NCBI RefSeq assembly: GCF_021404305.1
Contig: NZ_JABFTX010000001.1
Coordinates: 1,856,630-1,920,629 of the forward strand
Direction: 5' to 3'
DNA length: 64,000 bases
Source of the DNA: Billgrantia ethanolica
GTDB taxonomy: Bacteria > Pseudomonadota > Gammaproteobacteria > Pseudomonadales > Halomonadaceae
The translations under genes were made by a program, and so were the position numbers. The notes beneath the pieces are model-generated. The model was not told the origin of the DNA. It searched no databases and worked only from the letters and a program-made list of their open reading frames with translations. Position 1 is the stretch's first letter, and each line of letters opens with the position of its first letter. Positions 15,323-23,324 of this stretch are shown piece by piece.

Positions 15323-16378
15323 ATGCACCCATATCAAGAAGGTCAAGAACATCGCCGGGCGGTGCTGCAGGCCATGCTGCTGGTCACCATCGCCAGTGCG
15401 CTCGTCTTTGCGGCGCTCAATTTTCCCGACGGCATGATGCTCGTCGGCGGTATCCAGGTTGCCCTTGCTGCTCTCGCCGCTGGCCTGCTGGTCGTGGTTC
15501 GTCGCACACGGCGGGTCCAGACATGGTGCCTGCGCTTTTTGCTGATACTGCTGTCGGTAACGATTCTGCTGCTGAGCCGGCCGGAGATCTCGCCGTTCGC
15601 CTTCATCTGGCTGCTGGTCATCCCGCTCGTCACGCACCTTCTGCTCGGTTCCAGGCTGGGCCTGCTGCTCTCGGTGGGCTATATGGGGGTTGGCGCCGCC
15701 CTCTTCTTGTACCGCTTTGGCGGCAGCCCCGAACTCGTTCGGGTGGAGGTGATGTCCAACGCCATCATCGCCGCGCTGACCACCCTTGGCATGCCACACT
15801 TCTACGAACGTACTCGTGAACGGTCCGAGCTGAAGTTGACGCGTCTGGCCACGGTAGACCCGCTGACCGGGCTGGCCAATCGCGCGCGCCTCATCGACGT
15901 CTTCCTCTGGGAGCAGGCACAAGCGCGGCGCAATGGGACCCCACTCGCGTTGCTGATGCTGGACCTTGATCGCTTCAAGCGGATCAACGACGAGCACGGG
16001 CACGAGGCCGGCGACGCAGTGCTGGTCGCCTTCGCTCGTATGCTGCAGCAGCGCCTGAGGGAGATCGACCTGATCTCACGCTTTGGCGGCGAGGAATTCC
16101 TGGTACTACTGAACAACACCGATGGTAAGCGAGCTGTGGCCGTTGCCGAGGTGCTGCGGCAGAGCCTGGAACAACTCGATATCGAATACCAGGGCAAGAT
16201 CCTCAAGCTCACCGTCAGCATAGGCGTCGCCGAATATGGCCCCGATGGGCTTGACCTGGATACGCTCAGCCGAGTCGCCGACAAACGGCTGTACCAGGCG
16301 AAGGCGAGTGGAAGGAACTGCGTTCGCGGCCCAATTGCGGAATCCGGTGTTGAGCGAGAGGCGGCGCTCAGCGAGTAG
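15323..16378 (+). CDS. Membrane diguanylate cyclase (GGDEF)
   Basis: 351 residues. About five membrane helices span residues 17-160. The cytoplasmic GGDEF domain follows (from VDPLTGLANR at 178). The active site is GGEEF at 255-259, a functional variant. The product-inhibition I-site RxxD is intact at 246-249, five residues before it. It should make cyclic di-GMP from two GTP. I chose the ATG at 15323 because the first helix follows directly. The in-frame ATG at 15224 would add a Cys-rich tail with no support. No EAL domain. It is monocistronic. Confidence 0.9.
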   Translation: MHPYQEGQEHRRAVLQAMLLVTIASALVFAALNFPDGMMLVGGIQVALAALAAGLLVVVRRTRRVQTWCLRFLLILLSVTILLLSRPEISPFAFIWLLVIPLVTHLLLGSRLGLLLSVGYMGVGAALFLYRFGGSPELVRVEVMSNAIIAALTTLGMPHFYERTRERSELKLTRLATVDPLTGLANRARLIDVFLWEQAQARRNGTPLALLMLDLDRFKRINDEHGHEAGDAVLVAFARMLQQRLREIDLISRFGGEEFLVLLNNTDGKRAVAVAEVLRQSLEQLDIEYQGKILKLTVSIGVAEYGPDGLDLDTLSRVADKRLYQAKASGRNCVRGPIAESGVEREAALSE

Positions 16379-16459
16379 CCGGGAAGCGCAGCGGTGATGA
16401 CACTACATGAAGCCGTGCAGCGGGGCCGATACGATGTTCCCTGAGGACGCGGTGGCCAG

Positions 16460-16849
16460 TTACAGTTCAAAAACCGAGCCAATGCGCCTGCAACCGAGCT
16501 TTTCGTAATATCCATCCTCATCCGAAAGTACATAAACGCTTTGGTTCGGATGCGCTTTTTTTAACTTCCCGAGAAGCTCTCTTCCGAAGCCCTTGCATCT
16601 GTAACGCGGCGCAACGTAAAGCTCGCTTACGTAAATACCGAACTCATCAACCAAGGCACGGAGATACCCACATACCTCGCCATGACTTTTATAGATATAG
16701 GTTTCGCTGTTCAACAGTGCAGCCTTGAATGCCCCTAACGCTTCCCCGTTAACAAACGCGTTCCAGTCTGGCTCGGATTCCAGAAGTGCGATCAACTCTG
16801 ATTCGTGATCCTTATCGTACCGAAGGATATTGCCTGCTAATTTCATCAT
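16460..16849 (-). CDS. GNAT-family N-acetyltransferase
   Basis: 129 residues. The acetyl-CoA site is ELYVAPRYRCKGFGRELLGKLKKA (motif A, RxxGxG as RCKGFG), followed by NQSVYVLSDEDGYYEKLGCRRIG (motif B). Acceptor unknown. Base composition is AT-richer than the neighbours, suggesting transfer. A copy of the interspersed palindromic repeat lies at 16990-17010, 5' of this gene and in the same orientation as at the cassette-like array near 33000. Confidence 0.8.
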   Translation of the reverse strand: MMKLAGNILRYDKDHESELIALLESEPDWNAFVNGEALGAFKAALLNSETYIYKSHGEVCGYLRALVDEFGIYVSELYVAPRYRCKGFGRELLGKLKKAHPNQSVYVLSDEDGYYEKLGCRRIGSVFEL

Positions 16850-17246
16850 ACAACCCTACACTGAGATTTCTGCAATTCTCGTACTCAACCATTCTCATCT
16901 ACCTCCACCACAGCATGATAAGGTGCACCGGAACCAGTCACCGGTCTGCCGTGGCTGGCGCCCCTTTACACCGGGCGGCTGTTGCCTCTCCAGTCAGCGC
17001 TTACTAACCCAGAGCGAACTGCCTCCCCTTGCAGTGATCGAGCGCTTCAGTATAGGTAGCGCACCGGCAGGCCGGAGGTGGATGCCGGTGATCATGTCCA
17101 CCCTCTCTCCTTGCTAAGCCGTTGCGTTTTGGAGCAAGACTATCATCTGCCCTGGTGGTTGACTGAGTGTTCGCACAAAGGAGACATGGATGGCAGCGTG
17201 AGGATCGGATATAGCTTGAGAAAGACTTCCTGAAAGGAGAAAGGAA
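16850..17246. other. 397-base gap holding repeat copy 1
   Basis: Lies between the leftward GNAT gene and the rightward P-type ATPase gene. It holds one copy of the palindromic repeat (16990-17010) and short open frames that end in or near it, none convincing. A TTGACT at about 17159 could be the -35 of the ATPase promoter, but no good -10 was found. Confidence 0.4.
16990..17010 (-). repeat. Interspersed palindromic repeat, copy 1
   Basis: Plus strand reads C followed by CAGTCAGCGCTTACTAACCC. It differs from the other copies only in the central YR (CG). Four copies occur in the window, all in the same orientation. Confidence 0.7.
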
Positions 17247-19721
17247 GTGCGGCGCAGCGTATCCATGCAGCGGCTGGACGGGCTTGTCGATCCACGACAA
17301 GGGCTGAGTATGGTCGAGGCTCAGGCGCGGAGCGCTCGCTACGGCCCCAATACCATCATCCCAGGCGTGCGCAGCGGCTGGCGCACCACTCTGGCGGATA
17401 CGCTGCATGACCCGATGCTGTGGTTCCTGCTGGCCACCGGCGCGCTGTTCACGCTCATCGGCAGCTACACCGAGGCGCTGGTCATGCTGCTGGCCCTGGT
17501 GCCGCTGTTCGGCATGGACGCCTACCTGCACCGGCGTACCCAGGCGTCGGTGGAGGGGCTCAGCGGTCGGCTCGCGACCACCGCCAGGGTGCTGCGCGAT
17601 GGTTCGCAGCAGACCGTGGCGGCCGAGGGGCTGGTGCCAGGCGATCTCGTGCTGGTGCGCTCCGGTGAGTTCTTTCCGGCCGATGGCCTGATCGTCGCGG
17701 GTGAAGAGCTGCAGGTGGATGAGTCCACGCTCACGGGCGAGGCCTGGCCGGTACACAAGCAGGTGGTGGAGCGGGAGCTGTTTTCCAACATCCGTGAGAC
17801 TGCGGTCGAGGATGTTTACTGGGGTCTTGCCGGCACCCGTCAGCTGACGGGGCACGCCTGGCTGCGCGTCGCCCTGACCGGCGCCGAAACCCTCTATGGC
17901 GAAGTGGTACGCTCGGCGGTAGCGGGCACCCACGCCCAGACCCCGTTGCAACGCTCGGTGGCACACCTGGTCAAGGTGCTGATCGTTGCGGCAATCGTCT
18001 TCTGCCTGGCACTGGCGTGGCTGCGCTATCACCAGGGCCACGGCCTCGTGGACGCGCTGCTCAGCGCGCTGACCCTGGCCATCGCCGCTCTGCCCGAAGA
18101 GTTTCCCGTGGTGCTCACCTTCTTTCTCGGCGTGGGCGTCTACCGCCTCGCCCGGCGACGCGCCCTGGTGCGGCGCAGCCTGGTGGTGGAGAACATCGGC
18201 CGCGTGAGCTGTGTCTGCTCGGACAAGACTGGCACTCTCACCGAAGGACGGCTGAGGCTGACGCACCTGCTCCCGATGTCGAATATCAGCGAACAACGCT
18301 TACGAACGCTGGCGGCGACCGCTTCCCAGGCCGACAGCGGCGACCCGCTGGACGAGGCGGTATTATCGAACTGCCCGCCGCCGGTGGAGCAGCACATACT
18401 GGCTCGTTTTCCATTCACCGAGGATCGGCGCAAGGCGACCATGGTGAGCGAGCAGGAGGATGGCCTGCTGGTCGCGGTCAAGGGTGCGCCGGAAGTGGTG
18501 CTGGGTCTCTGCGAGCTGCCGGAGGCCGAACGGCGCGACTGGCTGGCAGCGGTGGAAGTCTACAGCAATGACGGCCACAAGGTGATCGGCTGCGCCTACC
18601 GCACCCTCGCCAGAGAGAGCTGGACAGGGGGCGAACCTGACCGGGGGCTGAGCTTCGCCGGGCTGCTGGCCTTCGAGGACCCGGTGCGCCAGGGGGTTCC
18701 GGAGGCCATTGCGGCCTGCCGGGAGGCAGGCATCCGCGTCATCATGGTCACCGGAGATCATCCCGGTACGGCTATTGCCATCGCGCGTGAGCTAGGGCTT
18801 GGCGGTGAGCAACCGCAGCTGATCACGGGAGACGAACTCGCGGCACAAATAGCGCGCGGCGAGCCCATCGCCAGCGAGATCGACATCGTCGCGCGAACCC
18901 TGCCGGCACAGAAGCTGGCCCTGGTGCGCGCCCTACAGGCCGGTGGCGACGTCGTTGCGGTGACCGGCGATGGGGTCAATGACGTACCCGCCCTGCAGGC
19001 CGCCGACATCGGCATCGCCATGGGGGAGCGCGGTACCCGAAGCGCCCGGGAGGTGTCGGCCATCGTGCTGCTTGACGACGACTTCGGCAGCATCGTCGGG
19101 GCCATCGCCGAGGGGCGCCGCCTGTTCACCAATCTGCAGCTGAGCTTCCAGTACCTGCTGATGGTGCACATTCCGCTGGTGATCACCGCCGCTTTGATCC
19201 CGATGCTGGGCTATCCCCTGCTCTACCTGCCGATCCACATCGTATGGCTGGAACTGATCATTCACCCCACCGCGCTGCTGGTGTTTCAGAACCTGCCGTC
19301 GGCTCATGCCATGGAGCCACCCCCCACGAAAGGAACTCAGCCGCGCTTCTTCGACCGACGCGCGTGGTGGGTCATCCTGGCAATGGGCGCAATAGTGACC
19401 CTGGTGGTCACGAGCACGTATCTGAATGGCCTCGGCGCCGACTACGCCGTCGACCATGCCAGGACCGTGGCGCTGCTCTCGCTGATCTTCGCCGGGGCCG
19501 GTATCACGGCAGCGTTGAGCCGCCTGCGCAACATCGCGGCATGGCTCATGGTGGTTGTTTCCCCCGCCCTGTCGGCCCTGCTCGTTCACACGCCCGGGCT
19601 GGGCACATTGCTGCATCTGCAGCCGCTGCACCTGGAAGATTGGCTACTGGTGCTGGGTGGCGGCCTGCTCGCCGCCCTGCTGGTACGCCTGGGCTTATGG
19701 CGGCGGGAGCCACGCGCTTGA
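17247..19721 (+). CDS. P2-like cation-transporting P-type ATPase
   Basis: 824 residues, full length. N-terminal cation-ATPase domain, then two membrane pairs around an actuator domain whose TGES motif reads TGEA (LTGEAWP). The fourth helix carries PEEFP instead of the PEGLP of calcium pumps. Phosphorylation site DKTGTLT, hinge TGDGVNDVPAL, and about six C-terminal helices follow. PEEFP marks a P2-like clade of unclear ion specificity, so I do not name the ion. Start is GTG at 17247, with AAAGGAGAAAGGA upstream. An ATG at 17265 is possible. It is convergent with a decayed MgtA-like gene. Confidence 0.85.
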   Translation: MRRSVSMQRLDGLVDPRQGLSMVEAQARSARYGPNTIIPGVRSGWRTTLADTLHDPMLWFLLATGALFTLIGSYTEALVMLLALVPLFGMDAYLHRRTQASVEGLSGRLATTARVLRDGSQQTVAAEGLVPGDLVLVRSGEFFPADGLIVAGEELQVDESTLTGEAWPVHKQVVERELFSNIRETAVEDVYWGLAGTRQLTGHAWLRVALTGAETLYGEVVRSAVAGTHAQTPLQRSVAHLVKVLIVAAIVFCLALAWLRYHQGHGLVDALLSALTLAIAALPEEFPVVLTFFLGVGVYRLARRRALVRRSLVVENIGRVSCVCSDKTGTLTEGRLRLTHLLPMSNISEQRLRTLAATASQADSGDPLDEAVLSNCPPPVEQHILARFPFTEDRRKATMVSEQEDGLLVAVKGAPEVVLGLCELPEAERRDWLAAVEVYSNDGHKVIGCAYRTLARESWTGGEPDRGLSFAGLLAFEDPVRQGVPEAIAACREAGIRVIMVTGDHPGTAIAIARELGLGGEQPQLITGDELAAQIARGEPIASEIDIVARTLPAQKLALVRALQAGGDVVAVTGDGVNDVPALQAADIGIAMGERGTRSAREVSAIVLLDDDFGSIVGAIAEGRRLFTNLQLSFQYLLMVHIPLVITAALIPMLGYPLLYLPIHIVWLELIIHPTALLVFQNLPSAHAMEPPPTKGTQPRFFDRRAWWVILAMGAIVTLVVTSTYLNGLGADYAVDHARTVALLSLIFAGAGITAALSRLRNIAAWLMVVVSPALSALLVHTPGLGTLLHLQPLHLEDWLLVLGGGLLAALLVRLGLWRREPRA

Positions 19722-19746
19722 AGCCGCAGGCACTGCAATGCGTGCT

Positions 19747-20651
19747 TCAACGAAAGAAACGCCGCTTGGCCAGCTCGGTGCATACCAGGTAAGCACCGAG
19801 CAGCATGAGCATGAACGCCAGCAGGCTCCCTTGCAGGGGCACGAAGCCGAACAGCGCGCTGATCAGCCCCAGGTAGGGGATGCAGAGCGCCAGCGAAGGT
19901 ACGACGCCCGTCCAGGATCCCCTGGCACGCCGCGGGCGAACTCCGTCTCCGGGGCGCGCGCGGCGAGTCGCTCGGCAATGGCACCGAAGGCCGTGTCGCG
20001 CCCCGTCCTGACTACCAGCATGCGGGCCGTGCCGCTACGCACCGAGCTGCCTAGATAGGCGCAGTTGGTCCGCTGACCCAGCGGCGCCTGGGGGCTGACG
20101 ATACCCGGCCGCTTCTCAACCGGGAAGGATTCACCGGTCAGGCTGGCTTCCGTGACCAGGAAGTCGCGGGCCTCGAGAATGACACCGTCGGCAGGAATCA
20201 GATTGCCTGCGGAGAGGTGGATCACATCGCCGGGCACCACCCCATCCGCGGGCAGGGTGACGAGCTGCCCATCGCGAAGTACCGGCACGGTCAGCGCCAG
20301 CCGGCGCTGCAATGCCGCGAGCGCGGCCGAAGCGCGGTATTCCTGTGAGAAGCCGAGCAACGCACTGCCCAGCAGAATGGCGAGAATGATGGCGGCGTCC
20401 GTCCAGTCATGCACCACCAGCGAAACCAGCGCACCGAACAGCAGGATCAGTACCAGGGGGCTGCGGAATTGGTGAGCAAACAGGCGTAATGCCTGACGGT
20501 CGGGCTCACTACGCAGGCTGCGTTGCCTCGCTGCTGACAATCGCTCGCCGGCCAGCTCGGTGGAGAGGCCCTGCTCGCTGCTGCCGGGCTCCGCCAGCAG
20601 TTGCCTGGCATCGCGGCTCCAGTAGGCGTCTTCTTTCACACTGAGTGACAT
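19747..20651 (-). pseudogene. MgtA-like P-type ATPase relic with central deletion
   Basis: The open frame 19863-20651 encodes the N-terminal 240 or so residues of an MgtA-type ATPase: cation-ATPase N domain, first helices, and actuator domain with TGES. It breaks after ETEFARGV, where the membrane region should follow. Between 19747 and about 19915, in another frame, the final 50 or so residues of the same family reappear (PSLALCIPYLGLISALFG, then LAFMLMLLGAYLV and a basic end), up to a TGA at 19747. The phosphorylation domain and about 500 residues are missing, so it cannot pump. The ends fit one parent gene that lost its middle and shifted frame. Confidence 0.85.
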
Positions 20652-20669
20652 CGCCGCTCTCCCCTTTTG

Positions 20670-21083
20670 TCAGCGCAGCGCCCGCCGCGCGAACCATAGA
20701 CCTGGCAGCATGGGTAGCCAGAGGGTCATGCCGCGCAGCAGCAGCGTGGCCGTAAGGGCAGCCTCGAGAGGAACCCCGAGTAGCGTGAGCACTAGAGCGC
20801 GCAGGCTGAGACCCACCTGGGCGTGGCGAAGGATTTGATGCCAGACAGCTGCGGCGCTGACGTAGGTCAGCAATTGAAAGCCAAGGGCCACGAACAGCCA
20901 GCCTGGCTCGGCATTGCGTGCCAAGCGAGCGAAGCTTTCCAGTTCGCCGAGATGGGTAACGACGAGCACCAGGCCCAGCAATAGTACCAGCCCGACATAC
21001 CAGGAACGCAGGTGCCGCTTCAGGAAAGCGATAACGCGTCGCCGCGGACCGGCGCTACCGTTCGAGGACAGTCGCCTGGTCAT
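20670..21083 (-). pseudogene. YbhN/LPG-synthase-TM-like membrane protein, probably internally deleted
   Basis: 137 residues. The first 95 or so (VGLVLLLGLVLVVTHLGELESFARLARNAEPGWLF region) are the N-terminus of the UPF0104/YbhN membrane family, normally about 330 residues. The end, GVPLEAALTATLLLRGMTLWLPMLPG, is that family's C-terminal helix. The middle helices are absent, but the frame is kept. It sits just upstream of the MgtA-like relic on the same strand and shows the same N-plus-C fusion pattern. A working short protein cannot be excluded. Confidence 0.65.
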
Positions 21084-21184
21084 GGCGCCTGTCGACCTGA
21101 CTTCAGGGCGGCGGCGGTTCCGTCATGCCAGGTCATTCGGCACCCCCACCGCTCGGGGAATGGACTGACGGTGCGGAGCCAAGG

Positions 21185-21658
21185 CTAGGCCACCTTGTTG
21201 TGCAACCGCGGCCGAATGATATCCCCCACGAGAATCGCCGCCGGGTAGAGCACCTGTTCCTCGGTCTGCGCATGCAATGCCAACTGTTCGGCAAGTCTCT
21301 CATATTTGGTTGCATGCTCGGCCCGCGCCGCAAGGCGAAGCCTTTCCACGGCAGCACGGATTGCCGTGTGCTCTTCGAGCATCCGTGGCAACTCGGCGCG
21401 AAGCGAATCTGTCATGGATAGCGCTGCCGCCAGGACCGCCTCCGGCAGTTGATCACCCGCCGCCAGGGAGGCAAGAAGCCCTAGCGGCGGTAACGCAATT
21501 TGTTCTTCTCGCACGAAGTGTGGATGCAACACCCTGGCGAGTTCCTTGGCCGCCATGCCGACTTCCCCGGAAGCCTGGGTCGCTTCCACCAGCGTTGCAT
21601 GAATTTCCTCGTGCTCGGCTTGCACGGATTCAGGTATTGGGATCGTACCTATGTTCAT
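21185..21658 (-). CDS. Hemerythrin HHE-domain protein
   Basis: 157 residues, one four-helix hemerythrin-like bundle. Likely iron ligands are seen in EHEEIHATL, HPHFVREEQ, EHTAIRAAV and HAQTEEQVLYP. It may bind oxygen or nitric oxide or act in stress defence; no substrate is known. The ATG at 21658 is preceded by GGAGG six bases away, so the ATG at 21670 is rejected. No partner gene overlaps it. Confidence 0.85.
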   Translation of the reverse strand: MNIGTIPIPESVQAEHEEIHATLVEATQASGEVGMAAKELARVLHPHFVREEQIALPPLGLLASLAAGDQLPEAVLAAALSMTDSLRAELPRMLEEHTAIRAAVERLRLAARAEHATKYERLAEQLALHAQTEEQVLYPAAILVGDIIRPRLHNKVA

Positions 21659-21831
21659 GTGTGCCTCCATTGCCCTTGGTTGGGCTGCCCCCGCTCACCT
21701 GCCCGAGCCGAGCGAGTGAGCCACGAATGCCCAGAAGCGCTGCGGCGGGCCGAGTCAGGAGCAGCGCCTGGTTCGGCGGCTTTGCGTCCCGGAGTTATCG
21801 CCTGCCGGCTTCCTCTGCGACGCCGACGACG

Positions 21832-23097
21832 TCACCCGTCGATCAATTGGTAAGCCGAGGTCCAGAAGTCGAGAATGAACGCGGGAATGGCCAGCACATC
21901 TGGCCGACGCTGGGTCATGAACACGCCCACCATCCGTTCCTTTGGATCGACCCACCAGGACGTGCCGAAGGCGCCGTCCCAACCGAATCGCCCGGGAACG
22001 CCCGCAAGGTCACGGCGCGCGGTGAACACCGCCATGCCGAGGCCCCAGCCATGATCATTCCAGAACCCCGCGAAGAACGGCGAAGCGGCCTTCTGCTCGG
22101 GCGTGATGTGGTCCATGGTCATCAGCTCGACTGTCGGCCGTGACAGCACGCGCTCGCTGCCATATGCACCGTCGTCCAGCATCATCCGCCCGAACGCGAG
22201 GAGGTCGTCGACGGTCGAGACGAGCCCGCCACCGCCGGATTCGAAGGCGGGAGGCCGTCCGAAGAGCCCACCGTGGGCCTCATGCAGAACGACAACCTCG
22301 CCGGAGAGGAAATCTCGCCCGTAGCAGATCGGCAGTCGGTCCAACTTCGCCTCCGGCACGTGGAAGCCGGTGTCCGTCATTCCAAGCGGCTCGAAGATGC
22401 GCTCGCGGAGAAACGTCGCCAGCGACGTGCCGGAGACGCGGGCGATCAGTACCCCCAGGATTTCGGAAGCCGTATGGTAAAGCCATCGCTCGCCGGGCTG
22501 GTGCGCGAGCGGAAAGTTGCCCAGGCGCTTCATGAAATCGTCTGGCGTGACGGTGAACGGCCACTCGGCCAGGGTCAGGCCTGCCTCTGACATCGTCTTC
22601 TGGAGTGGACAGGTCGGTGAGAGGAAGCCCAGTTCGCCGTAGCCGGACCGGAACGTGAGCAGGTCGCGCAGCGTGATCGGACGGTTCGCCGGTACCGTGT
22701 CGTCGAGCGGGCTCTCGATCGTCCGCAGGACTCTGCGGTCTTTCAGTTCCGGCAGCCATTCATCCACCGGATCGTCGAGCCTGATGCGGCATTCCTCTAC
22801 GAGGATCATGGCGCCGACGGCCGTGATCGGCTTCGTCATGGATGCGAGCCGGAAAATCGTATCGCGTCGAATCGGAACGTTGCTGTCAAATGCCTGATGG
22901 CCGACCACGTCCACGTGCTCCCGGCCACGGTAGTGAACCAGCGCAACGAGTCCGGGCAGCAAGCCACTTTCGACATGGCGACGCAAGGCGGCGTGCATCC
23001 GTTCGAGCCGCGCCGGGGAGAATCCACCATTGTCCGTCGCGGGTGGCCGCATGGCTCCCTGTGCATGACTCTGAGGATGAAGAGGATGATCGTGCAT
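21832..23097 (-). CDS. Serine hydrolase of the beta-lactamase/class C family
   Basis: 421 residues. SxxK catalytic motif in FRLASMTKPITAVGAM. A Tyr motif is in WLYHTASEILGVL, and an HGWG region near the end may stand in for the KTG loop. No signal peptide, so a cytoplasmic esterase or peptidase rather than a secreted beta-lactamase is likely. The His-rich start MHDHPLHPQSH is unusual. GAGG lies nine bases before the ATG at 23097. The frame stays open to 23217 without support. Confidence 0.85.
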   Translation of the reverse strand: MHDHPLHPQSHAQGAMRPPATDNGGFSPARLERMHAALRRHVESGLLPGLVALVHYRGREHVDVVGHQAFDSNVPIRRDTIFRLASMTKPITAVGAMILVEECRIRLDDPVDEWLPELKDRRVLRTIESPLDDTVPANRPITLRDLLTFRSGYGELGFLSPTCPLQKTMSEAGLTLAEWPFTVTPDDFMKRLGNFPLAHQPGERWLYHTASEILGVLIARVSGTSLATFLRERIFEPLGMTDTGFHVPEAKLDRLPICYGRDFLSGEVVVLHEAHGGLFGRPPAFESGGGGLVSTVDDLLAFGRMMLDDGAYGSERVLSRPTVELMTMDHITPEQKAASPFFAGFWNDHGWGLGMAVFTARRDLAGVPGRFGWDGAFGTSWWVDPKERMVGVFMTQRRPDVLAIPAFILDFWTSAYQLIDG

Positions 23098-23324
23098 GGC
23101 GGTGATCCTCGGCGATTCATTGGGCAACTGCCACGCAGACTCCCAGTGTCTGCCCACAGTGGTACTCACTGCAGCGCCAAGGGCGGTCCGAGCGACTCCA
23201 GCCCGTGCACGCGCCACAGCTCCGGGTCTGCGGCGGCATCGCCTTGTACGCGGTCACCCTATGCCCCCATCGGGTTGATGGATTGAAGGCCCAGCGACGA
23301 ACACCGAGCGGTCGGCAAGCCGCT

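Noticed and set aside
17060..17100. Minus-strand ATG with MITGI, like the start of FosA
   Set aside because: The likeness stops after five residues, and the frame ends at the repeat after about 33 residues.
17004..18296. Long minus-strand open frame opposite the P-type ATPase
   Set aside because: It is a composition-driven shadow of the ATPase coding frame, with no domain and no ribosome site.
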